Notes: generated by a model not told the origin, from the letters alone. A stretch of 25,329 nt of DNA from Atopobiaceae bacterium (GCA_017510875.1 JAFWLX010000295.1:1-25329), one strand, 5' to 3'. Positions 6,895 through 14,331 are shown, counted from the stretch's first letter. A program made the numbers and translations.

Positions 6895-8091
6895 ATGACA
6901 AAGGTTGCAGTTATCGCGGCACAGGGATGCGAAGAGGGAGAAACCCTTACCATCGTCGACATCTTTCGTAGGGCAGAGATTCCGTGCGACATGTTGGGCC
7001 TAGACGGGCTAGAGATCTCTGGCACTCACCATATTGCCTTCTGCTGCGATGCGGAGTTTGATGGCTCTTTTGATGCCTACGACATGGTGATTCTCCCCGG
7101 CGGCTACAGTGGCACCGACGCCATGCTTGCCAGCAACAAGCTCATCGAGGCACTCAAGGTCGCGGCTGCCGCTGGCAAGTTGGTCTGCGCAATATGCGCC
7201 GCGCCCCAGGTACTTGGCCGCGCGGGGTTGCTAAAGGGCAGGCGCTACACCTGCTACCCGGGCGTGGTGGACAAGGTCGAGAACGCCGGTGAGTGGATTG
7301 ACGCCCCTGTAGTGCGCGACGGCAACATCATCACCGGCCAAGGCCCTGCGTTTGCCTACGCCTTCGCCTATGACCTGGTGGACGTCCTGGGCGTGGATGC
7401 CGAGGTCGTCAAGAACCGCATGATCTACTACAACGCCTTTGCCGTAGAAGGCGGCGTCCCCTCCTGGGAGACCGAGGCAGGCAGCTGGCCCGCACCAGAG
7501 GGCGAGGCGCCCGCAAACAAGCAGCTGACCGTGAAGAAGGTTGCCGTCCTCATGCCCGAGGGATGCGAGGAGAGCGAGACCGTCCAAATAATGGATCTGC
7601 TCATGCGTGCCGGACTTACCTGCAAGAGCTTTGCCACCGGCGGCAGCCAATGGGTGCACACGATGCAGGACATGACCGTTCGTGCGGACCACATGTTCTC
7701 GGCAAAGGCCGTCGCCGACTACGACGCCATCGTCGTGCCCGGTGGGCGCACCGCAGCGGCGCCGCTCATCGCTAACGACGAGGTCATGGACACGCTGCGT
7801 ACCTTCGACAAGGCGGGAAAGCTTGTGGGCGGCCTGTGCTCGGGCACCACGGTGCTCGAAGCCTCGGGCGTGCTGGCTGGACACCGCGCCACGGGCTACA
7901 CTGGCTACGGAGCCAAGCTCACAAGCGCCCAGTTTGTCGCCGACCAGATTGCCGTATGGGACGGCAACATCGTCACGTCACAGGGCCCCTGCGCGCCGTA
8001 TCCCTTTGCCTTCATGTTCATGGAGGCCGCAGGTATTAACCCGCAGCCCATCAAGGACCGCCTGCTCTACGACAAGGCCTGCGGCAGGTAG
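6895..8091 (+). CDS. Tandem DJ-1/PfpI (ThiJ) domain protein
   Basis: The 398-residue protein contains two complete DJ-1/PfpI domains in one chain (about 1-185 and 215-395), joined by a short Pro/Glu-rich linker. Both keep the conserved acid in the opening loop (GCEEGE and GCEESE) and the nucleophile-elbow cysteine: Cys101 in AICAAP and Cys315 in GLCSGT. The first domain is the typical YajL/DJ-1 form. The second elbow replaces the usual Ala-Ala/Pro with Ser-Gly-Thr, so its chemistry may differ. Single-domain relatives are about 185 residues and act as redox-sensitive chaperones, glyoxalases or deglycases; the exact activity here cannot be read from sequence. GGATAGGAGCAG before the ATG is a strong ribosome site. 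The gene stands alone, with palindromes behind it. Confidence 0.93.
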   Translation: MTKVAVIAAQGCEEGETLTIVDIFRRAEIPCDMLGLDGLEISGTHHIAFCCDAEFDGSFDAYDMVILPGGYSGTDAMLASNKLIEALKVAAAAGKLVCAICAAPQVLGRAGLLKGRRYTCYPGVVDKVENAGEWIDAPVVRDGNIITGQGPAFAYAFAYDLVDVLGVDAEVVKNRMIYYNAFAVEGGVPSWETEAGSWPAPEGEAPANKQLTVKKVAVLMPEGCEESETVQIMDLLMRAGLTCKSFATGGSQWVHTMQDMTVRADHMFSAKAVADYDAIVVPGGRTAAAPLIANDEVMDTLRTFDKAGKLVGGLCSGTTVLEASGVLAGHRATGYTGYGAKLTSAQFVADQIAVWDGNIVTSQGPCAPYPFAFMFMEAAGINPQPIKDRLLYDKACGR

Positions 8092-8130
8092 GCCAGCTTT
8101 GACAGGAGAGCCGTCTGTCCGTCACCAAGG

Positions 8131-8207
8131 GTGACAGGGGGACGGTTCCCTTGTCATCATCTCCTTACGGCAAGCGGGAGATGACAAGAGAACCGTCCCC
8201 CTGTCAC
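8131..8207. repeat. Palindromic element, GTGACAGGGGGACGGTT type
   Basis: Two 28-nt arms (8131-8158 and 8180-8207) are complementary with one mismatch and flank a 21-nt centre. The outer stem is GTGACA/TGTCAC and the core GGGGGACGGTT. A small GTCACC-AAG-GGTGAC palindrome abuts its left end (8121-8135). It lies between the convergent DJ-1 and hydrolase genes and could also stop transcription both ways, although there is no T-tract. Confidence 0.85.
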
Positions 8208-8228
8208 CTGAACCCTATCACCTCCGGG

Positions 8229-8252
8229 AAAACACGTCCCCCTTTTCACGCG
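8229..8252. repeat. Half-copy of ACACGTCCCCC repeat
   Basis: AACACGTCCCCCTTTTCACGCG matches one arm of the GTTCAC-type palindromes found elsewhere (compare 3161-3177 and 13321-13340), but its partner arm is missing. It is a decayed or truncated copy. Confidence 0.4.
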
Positions 8253-9170
8253 TTACGTATGCGATAGCTCGTCGGGGGCATCGAGGGCAAGCCAGTGGGC
8301 GGCAAGCTCCACCCATGCGGCCGCCTCGGGGTTCACCTCGTTGTCACGGCCCACACCGGAAGGGTCGGCCAGGCCCATGCCGTGGGGCCCGCGCTCAAAG
8401 AGGTGGTATTCCACCGGCACGCCAGATTGCTGCAGCCTCAGTACCAACTCGGTGGTCTCGGCGGGAGGCACGGTGGCGTCCTCAGCCGTCTGCCAGATGA
8501 ACGTACGTGGCAGGTCAGGACGTACGTGAATGCGCAGATCCACACGTGCGAAGTCCTCGGCAGAAGGCTTGCCCGTCCCAAAGACCGCCCGCTTGACCAG
8601 CTCGGCGTACTGAGCGCGCTGCGGATCCAGCTCCTCTGCATTGTAACCGCAGAGGATGTCGGCCGATACCATGGGGTAGCAGAGTAGCAGTCCGCGGATC
8701 TGCACGTCGCTTTCCAAAACTCCTGCCGCCTCGAGGAGCTCGGCATCACGTGCATGCTCGGCCGCAAGCCCCACCACATTTGCCCCGGCCGAGAAGCCAA
8801 GCGCGTAGACGCGTGACGCATCTAGGTCCCACTCGGCTGCATGCGTGCGAATGAACGCGAGCGCCCGCAGGGTCGCGATCGTCTGTGCAGGCTGATGCGA
8901 TGCGGGGTCAACCAGCGGCTCTCCCCCATCGTCTGGCACTTCGAGCACATACGTGGGATAGCGCAGCACAAAGACGTGAAATCCCAGGCCCGCGAAGCGC
9001 ATTGCCACCGGCTCGGCCTCCTTTTGCGCCAAGCGCAGGTAGGCACCACCCGGAGCAATAAGCAGCGCGGGGCGCGTCTTATACAGACCGGTCGAGATGG
9101 CCGAGTCGAGCACGTAGCAGTCCAAGCTTGCCGAGCCCGAATCGTCAAGTGCTATATGGGTGTAGATCAT
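8253..9170 (-). CDS. Alpha/beta hydrolase (esterase/acetylesterase-like)
   Basis: The 305-residue protein has the alpha/beta-hydrolase order of motifs. An oxyanion-hole segment APGGAY (39-44) comes first, then the nucleophile elbow GFSAGA with Ser127, the acid Asp231 in TAEDATVPP, and His263 in GPHGMGLAD. This layout resembles the acetyl-xylan-esterase/BD-FAE group, which de-esterifies plant polysaccharide fragments and small esters. There is no signal peptide, so it should be cytoplasmic. AAAGGGGGAGCG precedes the ATG. It stands alone on the minus strand, convergent with the DJ-1 gene and codirectional with the HxlR gene. The fold and triad are clear; the substrate is not. Confidence 0.9.
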   Translation of the reverse strand: MIYTHIALDDSGSASLDCYVLDSAISTGLYKTRPALLIAPGGAYLRLAQKEAEPVAMRFAGLGFHVFVLRYPTYVLEVPDDGGEPLVDPASHQPAQTIATLRALAFIRTHAAEWDLDASRVYALGFSAGANVVGLAAEHARDAELLEAAGVLESDVQIRGLLLCYPMVSADILCGYNAEELDPQRAQYAELVKRAVFGTGKPSAEDFARVDLRIHVRPDLPRTFIWQTAEDATVPPAETTELVLRLQQSGVPVEYHLFERGPHGMGLADPSGVGRDNEVNPEAAAWVELAAHWLALDAPDELSHT

Positions 9171-9267
9171 CGCTCCCCCTTTGAACGTTCTTTAATCTAT
9201 CCGTTCGCATAGACTGTAGCGTAGATACCTGACAGCGATGCATGCGCATAGATTGGCCAGCACCTCG

Positions 9268-9609
9268 TTACGGCACTTCCAGTCGCTTCTTGTATCCCTC
9301 GCCCCACGCTCTCATTGCGTCGAGCACAGGCTGCAGTGAGACGCCCAGCTCGGTGAGCGAATACTCCACGCGCGGAGGCACCTCGGCGAAGATTTCGCGG
9401 CGCACGATACCGGTATCCTCCATGGCGCGTAGGTTGGACGTAAGCACCTTGGCCGAGATCGTACCTATAGAGCGCTGCAGCTCTTTGAAGCGCATGGTGC
9501 CGTTAAGATTCAGATCGCGCAGAATAAGCACCTGCCACTTGTTCCCAATAAGCATAAGCGTGGTCTCCACCGGGCATGTAGGCAGTTCCTCTAGGGAGGG
9601 CGTTGGCAT
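9268..9609 (-). CDS. HxlR-family transcriptional regulator
   Basis: The 113-residue winged-helix protein has the family's hallmark opening, CPVETTLMLIGNKW, the segment LRDLNLNGTMRFKEL and then a wing, VEYSLTELG. Cys12 sits at the position where redox- and electrophile-sensing members (YodB, HypR, QorR types) keep their reactive cysteine, so thiol-based sensing is plausible. GAAGGAGGC precedes the ATG. It is divergent from the sirtuin-macrodomain pair, with 169 bases between the start codons. A good inverted repeat lies in that gap (9671-9688), the usual layout for an autoregulator that also controls the divergent genes. The family call is firm; the link to the sirtuin pair is inference. Confidence 0.94.
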   Translation of the reverse strand: MPTPSLEELPTCPVETTLMLIGNKWQVLILRDLNLNGTMRFKELQRSIGTISAKVLTSNLRAMEDTGIVRREIFAEVPPRVEYSLTELGVSLQPVLDAMRAWGEGYKKRLEVP

Positions 9610-9670
9610 GTGGAGCCTCCTTCACAACACAATGCGCAGTTCATAGGCATTAGTTACCAAAAGATTACTG

Positions 9671-9688
9671 AGGTACATAAATGTGCCT
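9671..9688. promoter_or_regulatory. Candidate operator between HxlR and sirtuin genes
   Basis: AGGTACAT-AA-ATGTGCCT is an inverted repeat with seven of eight positions paired. It lies in the AT-rich shared intergenic region of the divergent HxlR and sirtuin genes. HxlR proteins bind such short dyads as dimers. Function is inferred from position only. Confidence 0.45.
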
Positions 9689-9778
9689 ACTACCTATGTG
9701 ATACCAAGAAGAATAGAGTAGATGGCGTAGAAAGGCAAGATAGACATGGGTGTTGAGGAAGAGAGAAGGTATCCAACA

Positions 9779-10780
9779 ATGAGTCTGTTTAATAAGAAAC
9801 AGCGCGACGGTTGGCGCGAAACCATCGAGCGGGGCATCCGAGCAGCGCAGGGCTACCGGCGCCTTACAAGGGGTACTGGTACTCAGGCGGATCGCCTCGC
9901 CAACCTGTGGCAGGCGCTCGACGGGTCGGACGCCGTCCTCGTCGGTGCGGGGGCTGGGCTCTCTACCGCCGCCGGCTTCACCTACTCTGGGGAGCGCTTC
10001 GAGCGCTACTTTGGCGACTTCGCGCGCAAATATGGCATCACGGACATCTACTCGGGTGGCTTCTACCCCTTCCCCGACGACGAGACCCGCTGGGCGTGGT
10101 GGGCGCGCCACATCTACTACAACCGCTACGTGCCAGCACCAAAGCCCGTCTACGAGCAGCTCCTTGCGCTGGTCGGGGATAAGGACTACTTCGTGGTCAC
10201 CACCAACGTGGACCACCAGTTCCAAGTAGCCGGTTTTGATAAGGCACGCCTGTTCTACACGCAGGGCGACTACGGCCTCTTTCAGTGCGTGGACGGCCAC
10301 ATCAACGAGACCTTCGACAACAAGGATTGGGTGACGCGCGCGATGGAGGCACAGGGCTTTGTGCGCGACAAGAGCGGCATCTTCCAAGTGCCCACAGATG
10401 GCACCCTTACCATGCGTCTTCCTGCGGATCTTGTCCCTACCTGCCCCATAGACGGCAGTCCCGTAACCACAAACCTGCGTGCGGACGACACGTTTGTGGA
10501 GGACGAGGGCTGGAGACGGGCGTCCGCTACCTACGCGGAGTTCTTGGATGCTCACAAGCACGGGCGCGTACTCTATCTAGAGCTGGGCGTAGGCGCCAAC
10601 ACGCCGGTCATCGTCAAGTATCCTTTCTGGCAGATGACACAGGCCAACCCCAAAGCTACCTACGCCTGTGTCAACCTTGGCGAGGCGTTCTGCCCTATCG
10701 AGATTGAGGCACAATCTATATGCATCGACTCGGACATCGCGGGCGTGCTGGACAAGCTGCTGGAGGCAAACCATGACTGA
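9779..10780 (+). CDS. Class M-type sirtuin (SirTM), putative protein ADP-ribosyltransferase
   Basis: The 333-residue protein has the sirtuin Rossmann fold: the NAD loop GAGAGLSTAAGF (56-67), TTNVDHQF (141-148) and the late strand/loop ELGVGANTP (268-276). The canonical sirtuin catalytic histidine is absent; the equivalent stretch reads YTQGDYG with Gln162. That pattern, together with the overlapping macrodomain gene, marks the SirTM group, which ADP-ribosylates proteins rather than deacetylating them. Zinc-site cysteines are reduced to Cys170 and Cys222, with His174 and Asp225 where second ligands would lie. The ATG at 9779 is chosen over 9746 because AGAGAAGG lies about 8 bases upstream and the extra residues are not conserved-looking. 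It overlaps the macrodomain gene by 8 bases. No GcvH-like or lipoate-ligase gene is nearby, so the modified protein is unknown. Confidence 0.92.
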   Translation: MSLFNKKQRDGWRETIERGIRAAQGYRRLTRGTGTQADRLANLWQALDGSDAVLVGAGAGLSTAAGFTYSGERFERYFGDFARKYGITDIYSGGFYPFPDDETRWAWWARHIYYNRYVPAPKPVYEQLLALVGDKDYFVVTTNVDHQFQVAGFDKARLFYTQGDYGLFQCVDGHINETFDNKDWVTRAMEAQGFVRDKSGIFQVPTDGTLTMRLPADLVPTCPIDGSPVTTNLRADDTFVEDEGWRRASATYAEFLDAHKHGRVLYLELGVGANTPVIVKYPFWQMTQANPKATYACVNLGEAFCPIEIEAQSICIDSDIAGVLDKLLEANHD

Positions 10781-11564
10781 GACACGCAAATGTGAGCTAT
10801 TGCTCCAGCTCATCAGCCTGCTCTGCGAAGAGCGTGGGCTACGCTATGAGCTGGACCCGAAGGCGTCCACCAAAGAGCTCTTTTCCGCCTTCCGTGCCCT
10901 TGTCAACACGCGCGAGCCGCTGCCCGCAAGTGACGTTCTACTTGCCGCCCAGGATGAGCTGTTACAGAGCATGATTGCCGATACGGGCGTCGTGTACGTC
11001 GAGGACATCTCCCCGTGCACGTCCGACCCGCGTCTGCGCCTGTGGCGTGGCGATATTACGACGATCGCTGCCGACGCCATCGTCAACGCCGCCAACAGCC
11101 AGATGCTTGGCTGCTGGGTACCGGGCCACCACTGCATCGACAACGCAATTCACACCTTTGCCGGCGTGCAGCTGCGCATCGCGTGCGCGGAGCTCATGTC
11201 CGCGCAGGGCCACGAGGAGGAGACCGGCCTCGCCAAGGTTACCCCTGCCTTCAACCTGCCCGCGCGCCACGTCATCCATACGGTAGGACCCATTGCGCAG
11301 GGGCACCCGACCGCACGGCATCGCCTTCAGCTGGCGGAGTGCTACCGAAGCTGCCTAGATGCCGCATCGGGGCTTGACCTGCACTCAATCGCCTTCTGCT
11401 GTATAAGTACGGGCATCTTTGGCTTCCCGCAGCAGGAGGCGGCACAGATTGCCGCACGCACCGTGAAGGAGTGGCTCAACGCGCATGATGATGCGGGCAT
11501 CACCGTGGTCTTCAACGTGTTTGGAGAGAAGGACGAGGTGATTTACAGCCAACTGCTGTCGTAA
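10773..11564 (+). CDS. Zinc-type macrodomain protein, putative ADP-ribosyl hydrolase
   Basis: The 263-residue protein has a helical N-terminal extension (1-75) and then a macrodomain. It shows WRGDIT (91-96), AIVNAANS (102-109), HTVGP (169-173) and the phosphate loop ISTGIFGFP (211-219). After NAAN comes GCWVPGHHCIDNAIH (113-127), whose Cys114, His119/120 and Cys121 fit the metal-binding insertion of macrodomains linked to SirTM sirtuins. Those enzymes remove the ADP-ribose that the partner sirtuin adds. The ATG at 10773 overlaps the sirtuin stop (ATGACTGA), so the two are translationally coupled. The N-terminal extension is also normal for this subgroup. Its 3' end is 21 bases from the stub of an unrelated PTS gene, suggesting an old junction there. 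Confidence 0.92.
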   Translation: MTETRKCELLLQLISLLCEERGLRYELDPKASTKELFSAFRALVNTREPLPASDVLLAAQDELLQSMIADTGVVYVEDISPCTSDPRLRLWRGDITTIAADAIVNAANSQMLGCWVPGHHCIDNAIHTFAGVQLRIACAELMSAQGHEEETGLAKVTPAFNLPARHVIHTVGPIAQGHPTARHRLQLAECYRSCLDAASGLDLHSIAFCCISTGIFGFPQQEAAQIAARTVKEWLNAHDDAGITVVFNVFGEKDEVIYSQLLS

Positions 11565-11585
11565 GGCGCGAGATCATGGGGGTGA

Positions 11586-11747
11586 TTCTCCTACCAGCTG
11601 CTCATCAAGTTTGACATCGACGGCATCAAGGCCAAAGGTTACGATGTGACTACTCCGGTCGTCATCACCAACTCCGACGACCTGGGCGTCAAGACACTCG
11701 CCGATGGACAGGTTGTCCCCGGCACCGAGCTTCTGAAGTGGGAGTAG
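11586..11747 (+). pseudogene. 3' remnant of a PTS beta-glucoside EIIA domain
   Basis: The frame ending in TAG (11745-11747) encodes about 53 residues, including LLIKFDIDGIKAKGYDVTTP, VVITNSDD and a terminal GTELLKWE. This is the C-terminal end of the glucose/beta-glucoside-type EIIA domain that closes fused EIIBCA transporters. It has no start, the frame is stopped by TGA at 11583-11585, and the phosphorylated histidine and all upstream domains are missing. An intact 6-phospho-beta-glucosidase gene starts 9 bases later, exactly where it would lie in a bgl operon. The body of the transporter has been deleted or replaced by the sequence that now carries the sirtuin-macrodomain pair. Confidence 0.85.
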
Positions 11748-11756
11748 TGAGCAAAC

Positions 11757-13223
11757 ATGGCACGTTTTCCTGAGAACTTCCTGTGGGGTGGCGCCACTGC
11801 CGCCAACCAGTACGAGGGCGGATGGCTTGAGGGCGGCAAGGGCCTCTCGGTCGCGGACTGCACCACCTACAAGCCCAAGGTCGACAAGGGTGACTACCAG
11901 GCCCTGCACGGAATGACCGTCGAGCAGCTGGCAGACGCCGAGGCCTCCACCGACACCCACATGTACCCCAAGCGTCACGCCGTCGACGGCTACCATCACT
12001 GGCGCGAGGACATCGACCTGCTCGCCGAGATGGGCTTCAAGTGCTACCGCATGTCCATCCAATGGACCCGCCTGTTCCCCACCGGGACCGAGGAGGAGCC
12101 CAACGAGGCCGGCCTGAAGTTCTACGAGGACGTCCTCACCTACCTCAACGAGAAGGGCATCGAGCCGCTGGTGACGCTGCACCACTACGAGCAGCCTGTC
12201 TACCTGGCCGATCACTTTGATGGCTGGTACGACCGCCGCGTCATCGACCTGTTCGTGCGCTACGCAAAGATCTGCTTTGCGCACTACGGCCACCTCGTGC
12301 GCTACTGGCTCACGTTCAACGAGATTGACTCCGTGTTCCGCCATCCCTGGACCACCATTGGCTACCTGAGCGCCCGCTACCCGCAGGAGCGGCAGGAGGA
12401 GATGGTGTACCAGAGCGTCCACAACCAGTTTGTGGCATCGGCCTTGGCCACCAAGGCGCTGCACGAGATGTGCCCCGGCGCCAAGATGGGCTGCATGCTG
12501 ACCAAGACCACCTACTACGCCCTGGACTGCGACCCGCGCAACCAGATCAAGGCGCAAGCGCACAACCGCGAGAACATGTTCTACTCCGATGTACAGGTGC
12601 GTGGCTACTACCCGCTGTGGGTCAAGAAGTATTGGGAGCGTGCGGGCATCCATGTGGACTTTGGCCTGGACGACGAGGCAATCCTCGCGCAGTACCCGGT
12701 GGACTTTGTGAGCTTCTCCTACTACAACTCGATGGTGGACTGCATCGACGCAGACCAGCACGAGAAGGTAGGCGGCAACCTGGCCACCGGCGTAAAGAAC
12801 CCCTACCTGCCCACAAGCGATTGGGGCTGGCAGGTTGACCCGCAGGGTTTGCGTTACTCGCTTATCGAGCTCTGGGATCGCTACCAGAAGCCGCTGTTCA
12901 TTGTGGAGAACGGCCTGGGTGCCTACGACAAGGTCGAGGCGGACGGATCCATTGTGGACGACTATCGCATCGACTACTTCCGCCAGCACATCGAGGCCAT
13001 CTCACAGGCCATCGAGGACGGCTGCGTGGTTTTGGGCTACACGCCTTGGGGCTGCATCGACCTGGTGAGCATGTCTACCTGCGAGATGTCCAAGCGCTAC
13101 GGCTTTGTGTACGTCGACCTTGACAACGAGGGCAACGGCAGCTACGCACGCAGCCGTAAGAAGAGCTTCTACTGGTACCAGCGCGTGATCGCCACCAACG
13201 GCGAAGAGCTGGACAACCTGTAG
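11757..13223 (+). CDS. 6-phospho-beta-glucosidase, GH1 family
   Basis: The 488-residue protein is a full-length GH1 enzyme. It opens with FPENFLWGGATAANQYEGG, and TFNEID carries the acid/base Glu189. The nucleophile is Glu384 in FIVENGLG. The C-terminal segment MSKRYGFVYVD has the Ser/Lys/Tyr arrangement that binds the 6-phosphate, as in BglA/AscB-type enzymes. It hydrolyses phosphorylated cellobiose, arbutin or salicin in the cytoplasm after PTS uptake. The start ATG follows a PTS EIIA stub by 9 bases, so the original operon was transporter then hydrolase. Its own transporter is gone, and it is now likely to be read from the sirtuin-macrodomain promoter or from a new one. A hairpin lies at 13255-13285. 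Confidence 0.94.
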   Translation: MARFPENFLWGGATAANQYEGGWLEGGKGLSVADCTTYKPKVDKGDYQALHGMTVEQLADAEASTDTHMYPKRHAVDGYHHWREDIDLLAEMGFKCYRMSIQWTRLFPTGTEEEPNEAGLKFYEDVLTYLNEKGIEPLVTLHHYEQPVYLADHFDGWYDRRVIDLFVRYAKICFAHYGHLVRYWLTFNEIDSVFRHPWTTIGYLSARYPQERQEEMVYQSVHNQFVASALATKALHEMCPGAKMGCMLTKTTYYALDCDPRNQIKAQAHNRENMFYSDVQVRGYYPLWVKKYWERAGIHVDFGLDDEAILAQYPVDFVSFSYYNSMVDCIDADQHEKVGGNLATGVKNPYLPTSDWGWQVDPQGLRYSLIELWDRYQKPLFIVENGLGAYDKVEADGSIVDDYRIDYFRQHIEAISQAIEDGCVVLGYTPWGCIDLVSMSTCEMSKRYGFVYVDLDNEGNGSYARSRKKSFYWYQRVIATNGEELDNL

Positions 13224-13254
13224 GACACGCGAACAAGTCCTTCCCCTTCCCTTG

Positions 13255-13285
13255 AGCCCGAAGACGCAACAAGCGCCTCCGGGCT
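13255..13285. terminator. Possible hairpin terminator after the GH1 gene
   Basis: AGCCCGAAGACGC (13255-13267) pairs with GCGCCTCCGGGCT (13273-13285) over an AACAA loop, with two A-C mismatches. The mismatches become G-T pairs on the other strand. There is no T-tract on either side, so activity is uncertain. Confidence 0.4.
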
Positions 13286-13310
13286 TCGTGCTCGCGCGAC
13301 AGGAGCATGT

Positions 13311-13339
13311 GTGAACGAAAAACACGTCCCCGTGTTCAC
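13311..13339. repeat. Palindrome with GTGAAC/GTTCAC outer stem
   Basis: GTGAAC (13311-13316) and GTTCAC (13334-13339) flank GAAAAACACGTCCCCGT. This is the GTTCAC member of the window's palindrome group, with a CACGTCCCC core. It sits between the GH1 and lipoprotein genes. Confidence 0.6.
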
Positions 13340-13419
13340 GCCTCCCGTTCAATTTGTTCCGACACCTTGTCGTGCTAAGTCGTATCTTATACAGGTAGGG
13401 CAAACGAGAGGATACGGAC

Positions 13420-14253
13420 ATGCGCAAAGAGCTGGTGGTTGCCGTTTCGGCCATAGCAATATGTGTGGGAATCGCGGGCTGTGGAGCCTCGCAGACATCG
13501 GGCGGGCCAACAAATGACGCGGCCAAAACAGAGGAGAGCAGCACGGACAGCAAGTCCTCCGCAAGCTCTGATGCACAGTCCGAGAAGCCCATTGGAGTCT
13601 CCATCAATCTGTCAGACGACTCGATTCTTACCTTTGATGGCAATGCCGCGTCGGCACAGCTGGTAGACAACATGCACGACGCAAAGCCCCCAAAGTCATG
13701 CACCGTGCGCTACGACCAGATGGGTGCCCTACCCACCGTGACCACAACCGACGCACGTACAATCCGCGAGGTATACAAGCGGCTAGCACGCATGCATGTT
13801 GAGGGCGAGAGCAACATGTCCATGACCGACAACTACCATCTGGTGGCGTTTGAGCTGCAGGACGGGACAAAGGTGTCGTTCAACTTTGAGGGTGAGGGCA
13901 TTCTTGTACGTGACGGCCAGAACTATTCGGTAACAGACGACGGCAAGCTGTGGCCATACGTGCGGCAGCTGCAAGAGCAGTACCTGCGCGAGAAGAAGGC
14001 GGGCGCCGACGAGCTAGCCATCACAGTCGATGACAAGGAAGAGCTGGTAACGCAGTGCCCCACCTCGGCGCCTGCCGGAGAGACCGTGCGCGTGGGCGTC
14101 TTCAGCGTGCTTGATGCCGAGCTACACGTGTCGGTCAACGGTGATGAGCACTTTGGTGAGTTCGTAACGGCTGAACAGTACGAGTTCGTAATGCCCAGCA
14201 CCCCCGTAACCGTGCGCGTGTGGACAAGCTCGGATGGCTACCCCGGCTCGTAA
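13420..14253 (+). CDS. Predicted lipoprotein of unknown function
   Basis: The 277-residue protein has a lipoprotein signal peptide: MRKE, a hydrophobic core, and the lipobox GIAGC with Cys21 as the lipid-modified residue. A Ser/Thr/Lys/Asp-rich spacer follows (about 22-55), as expected for a surface tether. The body (about 60-195) has alternating strands and contains YHLVAFELQDGTKVSFNFEG. The C-terminal 70 residues (KEELVTQCPTSAPAGETVRV onward) look like a small all-beta Ig-like module. I do not recognise the family. GAGAGGATACGGAC precedes the ATG. It is probably monocistronic, with a palindrome directly downstream. Confidence 0.85.
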   Translation: MRKELVVAVSAIAICVGIAGCGASQTSGGPTNDAAKTEESSTDSKSSASSDAQSEKPIGVSINLSDDSILTFDGNAASAQLVDNMHDAKPPKSCTVRYDQMGALPTVTTTDARTIREVYKRLARMHVEGESNMSMTDNYHLVAFELQDGTKVSFNFEGEGILVRDGQNYSVTDDGKLWPYVRQLQEQYLREKKAGADELAITVDDKEELVTQCPTSAPAGETVRVGVFSVLDAELHVSVNGDEHFGEFVTAEQYEFVMPSTPVTVRVWTSSDGYPGS

Positions 14254-14268
14254 CCACAACTAGGGAGA

Positions 14269-14331
14269 GATGACAGGGGGACGGTTCTCTTGCCACCTTA
14301 AGGTGACAAGAGAACCGTCCCCCCTGTCATC
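14269..14331. repeat. Palindromic element, GATGACAGGGGGACGGTT type
   Basis: A near-perfect 63-nt palindrome with its centre at CACCTT/AAGGTG. The outer stem is GATGACA/TGTCATC and the core GGGGGACGGTTCTCTTG. It is the closest relative of the element at 8131-8207. It lies between the lipoprotein and histidine kinase genes. Confidence 0.88.

Noticed and set aside
9665..10561. Minus-strand frame opposite the sirtuin
   Set aside because: It overlaps the sirtuin motifs and the divergent promoter region, and has no start context or recognisable motif.
11586..11747. EIIA stub as a stand-in carrier protein for the sirtuin pair
   Set aside because: It has no start codon or ribosome site, lacks most of the EIIA fold and has no lipoyl-lysine motif. 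A leftover gene end explains it better.
11574..12989. Long open frame on the minus strand opposite the GH1 gene (471 codons)
   Set aside because: It lies wholly opposite the intact 6-phospho-beta-glucosidase gene and its translation is rich in Val, Leu, His and Gly with no family resemblance. Long antisense frames are expected in GC-rich genes.
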